DNA of 38,184 bases from JAHWKS01 sp964458385. Lineage in GTDB: Bacteria > Planctomycetota > Planctomycetia > Pirellulales > Pirellulaceae. Made by a program: the position numbers and the translations under genes. Below the pieces are notes generated by a model. That model saw only the letters and a list, made by a program, of their open reading frames with translations. It was not told the origin of the DNA and searched no databases. Position 1 is the stretch's first letter; each line of letters opens with the position of its first letter. The stretch covers positions 1-38,184 of the forward strand of contig CAYWIS010000032.1 in assembly GCA_964458385.1 (NCBI GenBank), given 5' to 3'. Of this stretch, positions 25,715-34,108 are shown one piece after another.

Positions 25715-26803
25715 ATGGATCAACCTTGTCATTCGCGTCCTTCCAGGCCCTGGAGCCAAGCGATCGCCTTGAGCGTTCTGGTTTTGGCGTGGGCCTCGTG
25801 CTTGGGGTGCCAGTCCGCGATGTACCGCGCTTCGCGGCTGCCGCCCGAGCTGGAAGCGCCGCCGTTGGATAGCGCTCGGGCGATCAATCTTTCGCAATTG
25901 GCGCGGCCGCGCGCGAACACCGAGCAGATCTTTGTTGGCGACACGCTGGAAGTGGCGATTGCCACCGGGTTGGAGCGGCAAGGCCCCAACAAGTGGCTCC
26001 TGCGGGTGGCCGACGACGGCACAATCAACGTGCCGCTGGTCGGTCCCGTGCGAGTGGAAGGGCTGGTGTTGCCGCATGCCGAGCATGTGGTGCGCGAAGC
26101 AAGCGTGGCCCGCGGCATTTACCGCAACCCGCAGGTGGCGATCCACCTGGTTGACCGCCGCTCGATCCGGGTGTCGGTGGTGGGCGAGGTGGTCAAGCCG
26201 GGCGATTACGACCTGCCCATTACGCAAGCCGACTTGCTGGCCGCAATTTCGATGGCGGGCGGTCTGAAGAGCGGCACCGCCGGGGAAGTCATCGAGATTA
26301 CCCATCCGGCCAATCCTCACGCGGTGCACCAGGCGAGTTATCCCGGCGGTCCTCCGTCGCCGGTGGGAAGCCGCAACGTAACGGTCAACTTGCGCGATGT
26401 GACCGAGGGCCGCGGCGGCGATTTCCACTTGGAGAATGGCTCGGTGGTGATGGTCGGCAAGAAGCCCCCGCGCACCTTCAGCGTGATTGGGTTGGTGAAG
26501 AAGCCGGGGCAGTATGAGGGATTGAACGACCAAGACATTCGACTTCTGGATGCGATCGCCATGGCTGGTGGACGGACCATGGAGATTGCTGACAAGGTGC
26601 ATATCTATCGCACGATCGACGGCAGTGATCAGCCTGTTGTCATCGAGGCTTCAATCCGGGAAGCCAAAGGCGGCGGGCCGGCGAACATCCGCCTGGCGCC
26701 GGGCGACGTGGTGAGCGTGGAAGAGACGCCGTTGACGTTCACCGTCGGCTCGCTGATGAACTTTGTCCGCTTTGGCTTCTCGGCTGGCGTGCCGATTTTC
26801 TAG
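25715..26803 (+). CDS. Polysaccharide biosynthesis/export protein (Wza-like, SLBB domains)
   Basis: The 362-residue product has an N-terminal hydrophobic signal (IALSVLVLAWASCLGC) ending in a lipobox-like L-G-C, so it is probably an outer-membrane lipoprotein. A Poly_export domain follows (I-F-V-G-D-T-L-E-V-A-I near residue 75; D-G-T-I-N-V-P-L-V-G). Two SLBB-type domains come next: V-S-V-V-G-E-V-V-K-P-G-D-Y near 155 and F-S-V-I-G-L-V-K-K-P-G-Q-Y near 255, each followed by an A-M-A-G-G or S-M-A-G-G motif. Proteins of this type form the outer-membrane channel for exported polysaccharide. The Wzc-like gene follows by 26 bases. ATG 25715 is preferred to GTG 25709, with GGTGA just upstream. Confidence 0.9.
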   Translation: MDQPCHSRPSRPWSQAIALSVLVLAWASCLGCQSAMYRASRLPPELEAPPLDSARAINLSQLARPRANTEQIFVGDTLEVAIATGLERQGPNKWLLRVADDGTINVPLVGPVRVEGLVLPHAEHVVREASVARGIYRNPQVAIHLVDRRSIRVSVVGEVVKPGDYDLPITQADLLAAISMAGGLKSGTAGEVIEITHPANPHAVHQASYPGGPPSPVGSRNVTVNLRDVTEGRGGDFHLENGSVVMVGKKPPRTFSVIGLVKKPGQYEGLNDQDIRLLDAIAMAGGRTMEIADKVHIYRTIDGSDQPVVIEASIREAKGGGPANIRLAPGDVVSVEETPLTFTVGSLMNFVRFGFSAGVPIF

Positions 26804-26829
26804 CCCTTTCGCACTTGGCAACAACGCGT

Positions 26830-29139
26830 ATGAGTCAGGAACTTGGGGATTCGCCGGCCGATCTGGGAGCGCCGACAGCCGCCGACAGCGTACAGGCCGC
26901 CATGCGCTTTCTGCGCGTGATCCTGCGGCGCAAGAAGATCGTCCTGGCGAGTCTGGCCGGCGCCTGCTTGCTCGGCGGCCTGTACTACATTACCGCCACC
27001 CGCTTGTACCAGGCCAAGGCGTCGCTGCTGGTGCAACAAACCGGCATCGATCCGGGCAGCATGGGCCTGGCCGCACAGGCCAGCAGCCAGGCGTTGATTC
27101 CGACGTACGAACGGCTGTTCACCAGCCGCAAGGTGTTGGACGGCGCCATGCAGCGGCTGCGAGAAAGTTATCCCGACTTGCAGATCGAACACCTGGAGCA
27201 GGGGCTTTCGGCGTCGGGCGTGCGACGCACCAACGTGATCGAGCTTTCGTTCCGGTGGAGCTCGCCCGAAGTGGCCGAAGCCGTGGTGCGGGAAGTCGTC
27301 GACGCGTACTTGGAATTCATCAAGAAGGATCAGCGGGACGTTTCGGAGGAACTGCTTGCCGTTCTGCAACAGGAACTGCACGATCTTGAAGCGCGGATCG
27401 AGAAGAAGAACGCACAGTACCTGGACGTGACTCAGCGTTTGGGCGCCATTGGCATGGTGGGGCAGGAGGCCAAGATGAATCATCCCACCATCCAGCGCGT
27501 GCTGACACTGGGCGACACCATCAGCACCGTCCAGCAAGAACGGATTAAGCTCCAAACCTTGTACGCCGCCGTGACCACGGCCGCCCGCAACGGCGGCGAC
27601 CTGCGGCAGTACCTCAGCGCCATTGAACCCGGCGTGGGGGGCGATTTGCTGATGGGGCAATTGGGCCTGAAATCTCTGGACGCCGAAGCCGCCCAGATCG
27701 AACGCAAGATCATCGATGACCGCGCGCGGCTGGAAATGCTCTTGGGGCACCTGGGGCCCAATCACCCCGAGGTTCTCCAACTTCGTCAGCAGATCGACAA
27801 CGCAATGACCTACATTGCGACGTACAATGAACGCGTGCAGCAGCGGATGAGCACCTTGAGTAATGAACGCTTGGCGCCCGTGCTGATTTCGCTTTTGCAG
27901 GAAAAGCTTCGCAGCGTGCAGGAGCACGAACGGCAACTGAACGAGGAATTCGCCATTGCCGAGCGCGAGGCTATTCAACTCAATGGCGAACTGGCCGAGT
28001 TGACGGTCGTTAACCACGAAACCGAACGCCTTCGTAAAGAGCACGACATGCTGATGTCGCGGATCGCCGGGATCGATCTCTCGGGTCGGTCGGGCGATGT
28101 GCGCGTTTCGGTGGTCAGCCCGGCGATCGCCAAAGACAGCCCCGTGTCGCCCAAGCTGCTGCTGGTGGCGCTGTTTTCGTTGGCGGGCGGCTTGGCTGTT
28201 GGCGTAAGCGCCGTTTACGTGTTGGACGTAATGGACGACCGGTTCCGCTCGCCCGAAGAAATGCAGGAGCAACTGGGCGCCCCGATTTTGGCGATGGTCC
28301 GCCAGTTGGCCGCTCCGGCCGAGGTGGGTATCGAGGCGTTGCAAGTGCACGTCTCGCCCGAGTCGGTCGCCAGCGAAGCGTTCCGCACCTTGCGGACGAC
28401 GCTCAGCTTGGGCGGCTCCGATCGCAATCGTTTGGCGATTACCAGTTCCGAGCCGGGCGACGGCAAAACGACCGTACTGGCCAACTTGGGCGTTTCGTAC
28501 GCTCAAGCCGGCAAGAAGACATTGCTGGTCGATATCGACTTGCGGCGCCCCGGTTTGACCAAGTTGTTTGGCATGCGAGGGCAACCCGGCTTGTCGGAGA
28601 TTCTGCGTTCCGACCGCGACATCGCCAGCTTGTGCGCCGAACGCATTTTGGCCACAGGGGTCGATGGCTTGGACATTCTCCCCTGCGGCCCCAAACCGTC
28701 GAATCCGACCGAGCTGCTGAGCGGTCCCCGCTTGGAGGAACTGCTGGGCTGGGCCGAAACCATCTACGACCAAATTCTCGTCGACTGCCCGCCGGTGCTG
28801 GTGGCCAGCGACGCCTGCATCATCGGGCGTCTGGTGGAAGGCATGGTCCTGGTGGTGCAGCCCGCCAAGAACCACCGCAAGCTGGTGCTTCGCGCGGCCG
28901 AGNNNNNNNNNNTGGACGTACAATTGGCCGGCGTGGTGGCCAACCGCATTGGCGACGACAACAACGACGGCTACTACGGCTATGGCTATGGTTACGGCTA
29001 TGGCTACGGGTATGGCTACGGCTACGGCTATCACGAGGAGGAAGAGGAGTTGGAGGAGGAGATGGAAGTCGAAATTGCAGGGCAGATTCGGCCCTACGAG
29101 GAATCGACTCGCCGATCCTCGATGCGCCGAGCTGCCTAA
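26830..29139 (+). CDS. Wzc-like polysaccharide co-polymerase and BY-kinase
   Basis: The 769-residue product (length depends on a ten-N gap) joins a Wzz chain-length domain to a bacterial tyrosine kinase. The first transmembrane segment is near residues 37-55. A long periplasmic coiled coil follows, and the second membrane segment is K-L-L-L-V-A-L-F-S-L-A-G-G. The kinase has Walker A S-E-P-G-D-G-K-T-T (near 545), Walker A' L-L-V-D-I-D-L-R-R-P and Walker B I-L-V-D-C-P-P-V. The C-terminus carries a Tyr cluster of nine Gly-Tyr units (11 Tyr from about residue 715), then a poly-Glu stretch. In this family the Tyr tail is autophosphorylated and controls oligomer assembly. Its partner is the Wza-like protein just upstream. 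The start has no strong ribosome-binding site. Confidence 0.92.
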   Translation: MSQELGDSPADLGAPTAADSVQAAMRFLRVILRRKKIVLASLAGACLLGGLYYITATRLYQAKASLLVQQTGIDPGSMGLAAQASSQALIPTYERLFTSRKVLDGAMQRLRESYPDLQIEHLEQGLSASGVRRTNVIELSFRWSSPEVAEAVVREVVDAYLEFIKKDQRDVSEELLAVLQQELHDLEARIEKKNAQYLDVTQRLGAIGMVGQEAKMNHPTIQRVLTLGDTISTVQQERIKLQTLYAAVTTAARNGGDLRQYLSAIEPGVGGDLLMGQLGLKSLDAEAAQIERKIIDDRARLEMLLGHLGPNHPEVLQLRQQIDNAMTYIATYNERVQQRMSTLSNERLAPVLISLLQEKLRSVQEHERQLNEEFAIAEREAIQLNGELAELTVVNHETERLRKEHDMLMSRIAGIDLSGRSGDVRVSVVSPAIAKDSPVSPKLLLVALFSLAGGLAVGVSAVYVLDVMDDRFRSPEEMQEQLGAPILAMVRQLAAPAEVGIEALQVHVSPESVASEAFRTLRTTLSLGGSDRNRLAITSSEPGDGKTTVLANLGVSYAQAGKKTLLVDIDLRRPGLTKLFGMRGQPGLSEILRSDRDIASLCAERILATGVDGLDILPCGPKPSNPTELLSGPRLEELLGWAETIYDQILVDCPPVLVASDACIIGRLVEGMVLVVQPAKNHRKLVLRAAEXXXXDVQLAGVVANRIGDDNNDGYYGYGYGYGYGYGYGYGYGYHEEEEELEEEMEVEIAGQIRPYEESTRRSSMRRAA
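28903..28912. other. Assembly gap of ten N inside the wzc-like gene
   Basis: The gap lies in the kinase domain between the A-A-E and D-V-Q-L-A-G-V segments. Frame is the same on both sides if the gap is ten bases, but a run of exactly ten N is usually a placeholder, so the true length is unknown. Confidence 0.95.
28978..29031 (+). repeat. Tandem Gly-Tyr hexanucleotide repeat
   Basis: Nine consecutive GGN-TAY units encode the tyrosine tail of the BY-kinase. Third-position changes (GGC/GGT/GGG, TAT/TAC) between units show it is not a perfect, recent expansion. Confidence 0.85.
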
Positions 29140-29212
29140 GTTCCGCCGACTTCACACTCTACGGGTCGGAAGTCTCTTGCGGTCCACGAACTCGCCTTCG
29201 GGCAAAGCGTGT

Positions 29213-29243
29213 GGCCGGAACGGACTTCCGGCCCGTTGGCTTT
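29213..29243 (+). terminator. Terminator of the polysaccharide export transcript
   Basis: GGCCGGAA (29213-29220) and TTCCGGCC (29226-29233) pair perfectly around a five-base loop, followed by CGTTGGCTTTTAT. It lies 74 bases after the wzc-like stop. Confidence 0.5.
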
Positions 29244-29252
29244 TATAGCGGC

Positions 29253-29275
29253 CCCGCGTCAGGCCAAGACGCGGG
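29253..29275 (+). terminator. Second hairpin after the wzc-like gene
   Basis: CCCGCGTC and GACGCGGG form a perfect eight-base stem with a seven-base loop. No U-run follows. It may back up the preceding terminator. Confidence 0.35.
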
Positions 29276-29606
29276 ATTGCCGAGGAGGGAAACTCGGATG
29301 AGGGTGGGCGAAGCGGCCGCCGTTGAGGTGGGACGAGGTCGGCGACGAACGATTGGGGCACTAACTCATTATACAGGCGTTCACTGAAAATCGCGTGTTT
29401 TACCCCATCTTTTACCGCCTTCCTGCCAAGTTACAGCAATGGATCGTAATCTTCTTGGAATGTAAGTGGTTGCTCATCCGGCAGTTAGGCGCAGAGTGGC
29501 GCCGGCGGCCAGGCCGTAACTTTTTTCCACATTTTTTCAACGAGCGCCCCGCGCAGAGGGACGCCGGCGAGAATTTGACCTTGGAGCGGCGCGTTGCGGT
29601 GAGGCT

Positions 29607-30635
29607 TTACTTGATCCCACGCCGCCTCAATTCGCCTACGACGGTTTGGACGATGCGGGCCACCTGTTCGGGATCGACCGCTTGGCCGACGGGGCAGCCG
29701 TTGATCGGCTCGTCGACAAAACCTTCCCCCGCCAACAGGCATTGCAGTTCGTCGCTTAACTTTTGCAGCGAAAGTTGCTGACCCGGCGATTGCGGCTGAC
29801 GTCCCTTACCCGTCTCAATGCCGCGCAAACGCAAGGCCGCGCGGAAGCCCTCGGGGAATTCGGCCGAGTAGATCATTGCATCGAACAGCCGCAGCAAGCG
29901 GTACTGCAGACTTCGAGCTTCGTCCAGCTTGCCCGCAAGAGTTAAGTCGTACAATTTGCGGGTGATTTCGGGCACAACGCCGCTGGTGGCGTTGGTGCCG
30001 CCGTCGCAGCCGATGAGGAGCATCGGCATGAGGGCCGCGTCCCAGCCGGTCAGAAACGCGAAATCGGGGCGGTGAGGACGCACCGCGTCGATCATCCGCA
30101 TCATGTGCGGCAAATCGCCCGAGGAGTCTTTGATTGCCACCACGCGCGGGCACTCTTCGGCTAAGCGGCGGACCGTGGGCACGTCGATCGGCGACGCGAA
30201 CATCGGAATGTTGTATAGCGTCACGTCGATCGGCGAGTTGTCGGCGATCTCCTTGAAGTACGCATACACGCCGGCCGGCGAAAGTTTGTAATAAAACGGC
30301 GAGACGATTGCCACCGCCCGGCAGCCTAACTCGTGGTAATACTCGCAGGCCAGGATCGTTTCGCGCACGTTGGCTTCGGCGGCGCCGGCCAGGATCGGCA
30401 CTNNNNNNNNNNGGCCGCGGTTTTGATCGGCAATGATCTCAATGATCCGTCGCCGCTCCTCGGCCGTAAAGCGAGTGAACTCGCCCGTTGAGCCATTGGG
30501 ATACAAGCCGTGCACGCCGCGGTCGATCAGCCAGTCCACGTAACGCCGCAGTTCGGCTTCGTTAATATCGCCGCGAGAGTCCAACGGCACAATGTTCGGT
30601 GTGAAGATGCCGCGCAGGCGGGTGGAATCGGTCAT
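29607..30635 (-). CDS. Dihydrodipicolinate synthase/N-acetylneuraminate lyase family aldolase
   Basis: The roughly 342-residue protein (interrupted by a ten-N gap) is a class I TIM-barrel aldolase. Visible are the substrate-carboxylate loop G-S-T-G-E near residue 48, the Tyr of L-Y-N-I-P near 140, and the Schiff-base Lys in V-V-A-I-K-D-S-S-G-D near 168. Members make or break bonds to pyruvate: DapA, NanA, KDG aldolase and others. The strict DapA residues cannot be confirmed here, so no symbol is given. It is longer than the usual 290-310 residues because of a C-terminal helical tail of about 40 residues. The sulfatase gene lies 362 bases upstream on the same strand, but a terminator between them argues against one transcript. 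Confidence 0.88.
   Translation of the reverse strand: MTDSTRLRGIFTPNIVPLDSRGDINEAELRRYVDWLIDRGVHGLYPNGSTGEFTRFTAEERRRIIEIIADQNRGXXXXVPILAGAAEANVRETILACEYYHELGCRAVAIVSPFYYKLSPAGVYAYFKEIADNSPIDVTLYNIPMFASPIDVPTVRRLAEECPRVVAIKDSSGDLPHMMRMIDAVRPHRPDFAFLTGWDAALMPMLLIGCDGGTNATSGVVPEITRKLYDLTLAGKLDEARSLQYRLLRLFDAMIYSAEFPEGFRAALRLRGIETGKGRQPQSPGQQLSLQKLSDELQCLLAGEGFVDEPINGCPVGQAVDPEQVARIVQTVVGELRRRGIK
30403..30412. other. Assembly gap of ten N inside the aldolase gene
   Basis: The gap separates D-Q-N-R-G from V-P-I-L-A-G. Homologues usually have only one or two residues between these segments, so the true gap is probably shorter than the four codons implied. Confidence 0.9.
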
Positions 30636-30997
30636 CGGGATCGTATGGAGGATGAAAGCCTACGGCCGCACTGGCCGGGAATGATAAACGGATCGGCGGC
30701 GCGCCGCCAACTGACGATACGCTCAATCATAGTTTGAAATGCGCTTGGGGGAATGTAGCTCCCACGCAGGTTTGGGAAGTGAGGATATTCCCGGCGTTGC
30801 GGGAAACGCTTGCACTTCGGCCCCGTTCTCCAAGTTCGCCATAGCGGTGTGGTGGCTCAAAGAAAAAAGGCGGCGCCAGACAAAGCCGCACACCTGCTCT
30901 TGCCGCCCGATTGCCAGGCGTTCTTACCAAGGAGCCATCGGGAGGAACGGATTCGAAGCTGAGCCTCAAGCGGTAAGACCGGCCCGCATCTTAGTTC
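30636..30997. other. Intergenic region between sulfatase stop and aldolase start
   Basis: These 362 bases, read on the minus strand, hold the sulfatase terminator and then probably the aldolase promoter. A further inverted repeat TTCCCG/CGGGAA (30788-30805) lies between them. I see no gene. Confidence 0.5.
30863..30889 (-). terminator. Rho-independent terminator of the sulfatase gene
   Basis: On the minus strand GCGGC (30889-30885) pairs with GCCGC (30874-30870). After one base this is followed by six T (30868-30863). It lies about 110 bases past the sulfatase stop. Confidence 0.55.
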
Positions 30998-32626
30998 CTA
31001 TTCCCCGCGCGCTTCGCCCCCGTTGGCGATTGCACGCACCACGCGGCTGTCGCGAAAACCAAGGCGGCAGGCGCGGGCGCGAATCATTTGGCCGGGTTGG
31101 ATCGCTACCGGCTTGGTGTAGAGCAGCCAATGTTCGCGGCCTTCTTGCCGCGGGCCAAGAATGTACGCCAGCGACGCTCCTTCAGTTTCGCAGGTGATGG
31201 TCGCATGGCCGTCGGCAATGTGAATGACCGGATCTGCGGTCACATTCCATTCGCCGCCGGGGCGGCGTTGTTCCTCGAGAACAGGTTCGGGGATCAGGCC
31301 CAAATCGCCGGTTTCTTGCATCCAGCGATCAAGCTCTGCCCGCATGCGCGCAAGCGTCTCTTGCATTTCGGGGTTATCGGCCAGATCGACCACTTCGTGC
31401 GGATCGGCTTGCGTGTCGAACAGCTCTTCAACCGGTTTGGTCTTGCGGAAGAACAAGGTTTGCGGCCCGGTGAGTTTGCCCTCGGCGTTCAGGCGTCGCC
31501 ACTCGCGCATGGTGGGCATTTCATCCATGTACGCGATGGGCGCCGCGTAAGGCTGCTCGGGCATGAAGTTGCGCAGATACTTGTAGCGGTGGTCGCGCAC
31601 GGCTCGGATGATGTCGCGCGTTTCGTCCATGCGGTCGCGAGCGGCGAAAATATACTGGCGCGGCGGCGCTTTCTGTGGCCCAAGAATCACTTGGCCTTGC
31701 AAGTGCTTGGGAATCTCTACGCCGGCCAGCGAAAGCACGGTCGGCGCCAGGTCGAGAAAGCAGACCAACTCGTCGTTCACCGTGCCCGGCTCAATTACGC
31801 CCGGCCAGCGAACGATCAGCGGCACGCGGATGCCCGAGTCGTACAGCCAACGCTTGCCGCGCGGAAGACCGCGGCCGTGGTCGCCCCAGAAGAAGACGAT
31901 TGTCGAGTCGGCCAGACCGTCGTCTTCCAAGTCTTGGAGTATTTTGCCCACGGTCTTGTCCATGCCCGTCACAATGTCGTAGTAGCGCGCCCAGTCTTTG
32001 CGCACCACGGGCGTATCGGGGTAATAGGGCGGCAACTCGGCTTTAGCGGGATCGTGAATTTCTTCGGGCCCGAAGGTGGAGATCAGTCTTTGGTACCGCG
32101 CTTCGGGTTGGCGAATCTGGCTCTCGTGGCTGCTGGTGATGTTAATCACCGCAAAGAACGGTTGGTCCTTTCGCGGCCGGTTCCGCCAATGAGCGCCGGC
32201 GCGGCTGTCGTCCCAGGCGGTGAGCGGCGCGGCGAAGTTGTAATCGGTCTTACTGTCGTTCGTGCAGTAATAGCCCGCAGCCCGCAAATACTCGGTGAAG
32301 CATTTCACGTAGGGCGGCGGCACGCCGTTGGAACGCATGCCGTGCGTGCCGATGGTAGTGGGGTACATCCCGGTGATGATGCCCGAACGCGTTGGGGCGC
32401 ACACACCCGAGTGCGAGAACGCATGAGTGAAACGCATCCCCTGAGACGCCAGCCGGTCGATGTTGGGCGTCACGGCGTAGGCGTCACCGTAGCAACCCAT
32501 TTCTGGGCCCGTATCTTCGCAACTGATCCACAAGATGTTGGGTCGTGCAGGATCGGCCGCCTCGGCGCCGCAGACAACGGCAAGAGTTCCTAACCATCCC
32601 ACGGCGAGCAGGTAACGCGCCACCAT
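30998..32626 (-). CDS. Exported sulfatase with C-terminal beta-sandwich domain
   Basis: ATG 32626 is chosen because GAGGGGG lies just upstream and a signal peptide follows (ARYLLAVGWLGTLAVVCGAEA). The 542-residue product is a type I sulfatase. N-I-L-W-I-S-C-E-D-T provides the first metal residues (Glu-Asp in place of the usual Asp-Asp). The formylglycine site is C-A-P-T-R-S-G near residue 77, a C-x-P-x-R motif that needs an FGE maturase. Further metal/active-site segments are F-F-W-G-D-H-G-R-G and the His in G-T-H-G-M-R. The last 80 residues look like a chitobiase/beta-hexosaminidase C-terminal-type domain. Planctomycete sulfatases release sulfate from algal and animal polysaccharides; the substrate here is unknown. 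Confidence 0.92.
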   Translation of the reverse strand: MVARYLLAVGWLGTLAVVCGAEAADPARPNILWISCEDTGPEMGCYGDAYAVTPNIDRLASQGMRFTHAFSHSGVCAPTRSGIITGMYPTTIGTHGMRSNGVPPPYVKCFTEYLRAAGYYCTNDSKTDYNFAAPLTAWDDSRAGAHWRNRPRKDQPFFAVINITSSHESQIRQPEARYQRLISTFGPEEIHDPAKAELPPYYPDTPVVRKDWARYYDIVTGMDKTVGKILQDLEDDGLADSTIVFFWGDHGRGLPRGKRWLYDSGIRVPLIVRWPGVIEPGTVNDELVCFLDLAPTVLSLAGVEIPKHLQGQVILGPQKAPPRQYIFAARDRMDETRDIIRAVRDHRYKYLRNFMPEQPYAAPIAYMDEMPTMREWRRLNAEGKLTGPQTLFFRKTKPVEELFDTQADPHEVVDLADNPEMQETLARMRAELDRWMQETGDLGLIPEPVLEEQRRPGGEWNVTADPVIHIADGHATITCETEGASLAYILGPRQEGREHWLLYTKPVAIQPGQMIRARACRLGFRDSRVVRAIANGGEARGE

Positions 32627-32884
32627 TGGCCCCCTCGGAGCGAGAAGAACGAAGCCCAAAACCCATGCACCCACGTTTATACCGTCCGGCTCTTGCCAAG
32701 TCACCAATGGAGTCGGTGAGGAGCGCTAAGCAGCGGGCTCGCCCGTTCCGTTGCTCTGGTCGGGGGGAATTGGTGGCGTGTTGTTGGTTATTTTGCCGGT
32801 GGGCGGAGGTCCCCCCTCTTGGACGCGTGGAGCAAGATTCTCGGCTATAATTCCAGGAGTGGGTCCGATGCGAAAGGCGATCGA

Positions 32885-34108
32885 ATGACTCTGCGAGCAT
32901 TTCTCCTGGCGTTTGTCTCGACGATGTTGGTCGGCGTCGTTCCGCTGGCGTGGGGACAAACCGAAGCCGAGTACTCCGCCGCCCGGCGGCGCATGGTGGA
33001 TCAAGCGATTATCGGCGCCGGCATTACGAACCCGCGGGTAATTCAGTCGATGCTCGACACCCCCCGGCATGAGTTTGTTCCGGCGACGAATCGGCGGCTG
33101 GCGTACTACGACATGGCCATCGCCATTGGCGACCAGCAGACCATCTCTTCGCCGTTCATTGTCGCCTACATGACCGAAGCGCTCGATCCGCAGCCGACCG
33201 ACAAGGTCTTGGAGATCGGTACAGGCAGCGGGTATCAGGCGGCGGTGCTCAGCCCTCTGGTCAAAGAGGTGTATTCCATTGAGATTGTTGAATCGCTGGG
33301 CCGCCGGGCCGAACGGACCTTGCAGCGGCTCGGTTACAACAACGTCCACGTTAAGGTGGGCGACGGTTATCAAGGATGGCCCGAGCACGCTCCGTTCGAC
33401 AAGATCATCGTGACTTGCTCTCCTGAAAAGGCGCCGACCCCACTGGTTGAGCAACTGCGGGAAGGGGGCTTGATGGTGATTCCTGTTGGCGAGCGCTACC
33501 AGCAAACGCTGTATCTGATGCGCAAGAAGAACGGCAAGCTGGAGTCCGAGGCGCTCCAGCCGACGCTGTTCGTTCCCATGACCGGCAAGGCTGAAGAAAT
33601 CCGCCAGGTGCATCCCGACCCGTTGCGCCCCCAAGTGGTCAACGGCAGTTTTGAACAGCCGCCTGGGCCTGGCGGGTCGGCGCCGGGCTGGTACTACGAG
33701 CGGCAGCACTTCTGGGAAAGCGATCCGCAGTCGCCCGATGGCCAACACTACATGGCGTTCCGCAATTCCGAGCCGGGCAATGCGGCGCATCTGCTGCAAG
33801 GTTTCGCTCTCGATGGCAGTCGCATCCGCGAGATCAACTTGTCGGCTTGGGTTCGTTACCAGAATGTTGTGGCGGGCCACGCCCGCGATGAACTTCCGGT
33901 CTTGGCGGTCACCTTCTACGATTCGCAGCGCCGGGAACTAGGCAACTGGCTGATCGGGCCTTTCCAAGGCGATTCTCCCTGGCGCCAAGTAACAAAGACG
34001 ATTACGGTGCCTCCTGCCACTCGTGAGGCGATTCTGCGCATCGGCCTGTTTGGCGCCACGGGCGAGATTGGCTTCGATCACATTCAGCTTACCCCCACCG
34101 CGCGATAA
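32885..34108 (+). CDS. Secreted protein-L-isoaspartate O-methyltransferase with C-terminal jelly-roll-like domain
   Basis: ATG 32885 is preceded by AAAGGCGA. The 407-residue product has a signal peptide (LRAFLLAFVSTMLVGVVPLAWG, then QTEAEY) and a PCMT domain to about residue 230. Family marks are M-V-D-Q-A-I, R-H-E-F-V-P, the substrate loop G-D-Q-Q-T-I-S-S-P, motif I V-L-E-I-G-T-G-S-G-Y-Q, and V-P-M-T-G. PCMT repairs L-isoaspartyl residues in aged proteins using SAM and is usually cytosolic. Residues 245-405 form a galactose-binding/CBM-like beta domain (V-N-G-S-F-E-Q; G-E-I-G-F-D-H-I-Q-L at the end). The fusion and the export signal are unusual for the textbook enzyme. It is divergent from the sulfatase. 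Confidence 0.9.
   Translation: MTLRAFLLAFVSTMLVGVVPLAWGQTEAEYSAARRRMVDQAIIGAGITNPRVIQSMLDTPRHEFVPATNRRLAYYDMAIAIGDQQTISSPFIVAYMTEALDPQPTDKVLEIGTGSGYQAAVLSPLVKEVYSIEIVESLGRRAERTLQRLGYNNVHVKVGDGYQGWPEHAPFDKIIVTCSPEKAPTPLVEQLREGGLMVIPVGERYQQTLYLMRKKNGKLESEALQPTLFVPMTGKAEEIRQVHPDPLRPQVVNGSFEQPPGPGGSAPGWYYERQHFWESDPQSPDGQHYMAFRNSEPGNAAHLLQGFALDGSRIREINLSAWVRYQNVVAGHARDELPVLAVTFYDSQRRELGNWLIGPFQGDSPWRQVTKTITVPPATREAILRIGLFGATGEIGFDHIQLTPTAR

Larger units (their letters stand above)
29140..29606. other. Intergenic region between convergent wzc-like and aldolase genes
   Basis: These 467 bases lie between two converging genes. The first 140 hold two strong hairpins, listed separately. The rest contains T-rich stretches near 29395-29415 and 29519-29540. 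I see no gene. Confidence 0.5.

Noticed and set aside
26800..29034. A 744-codon open frame on the minus strand opposite the wzc-like gene
   Set aside because: It is antisense to a complete BY-kinase gene, is rich in His, Gln, Ala and Gly as expected of a GC-rich shadow frame, and has no recognisable motif.
31088..32593. A 501-codon open frame on the plus strand opposite the sulfatase gene
   Set aside because: The sulfatase on the other strand has full catalytic motifs. The antisense product has no motif and a shadow-frame composition.
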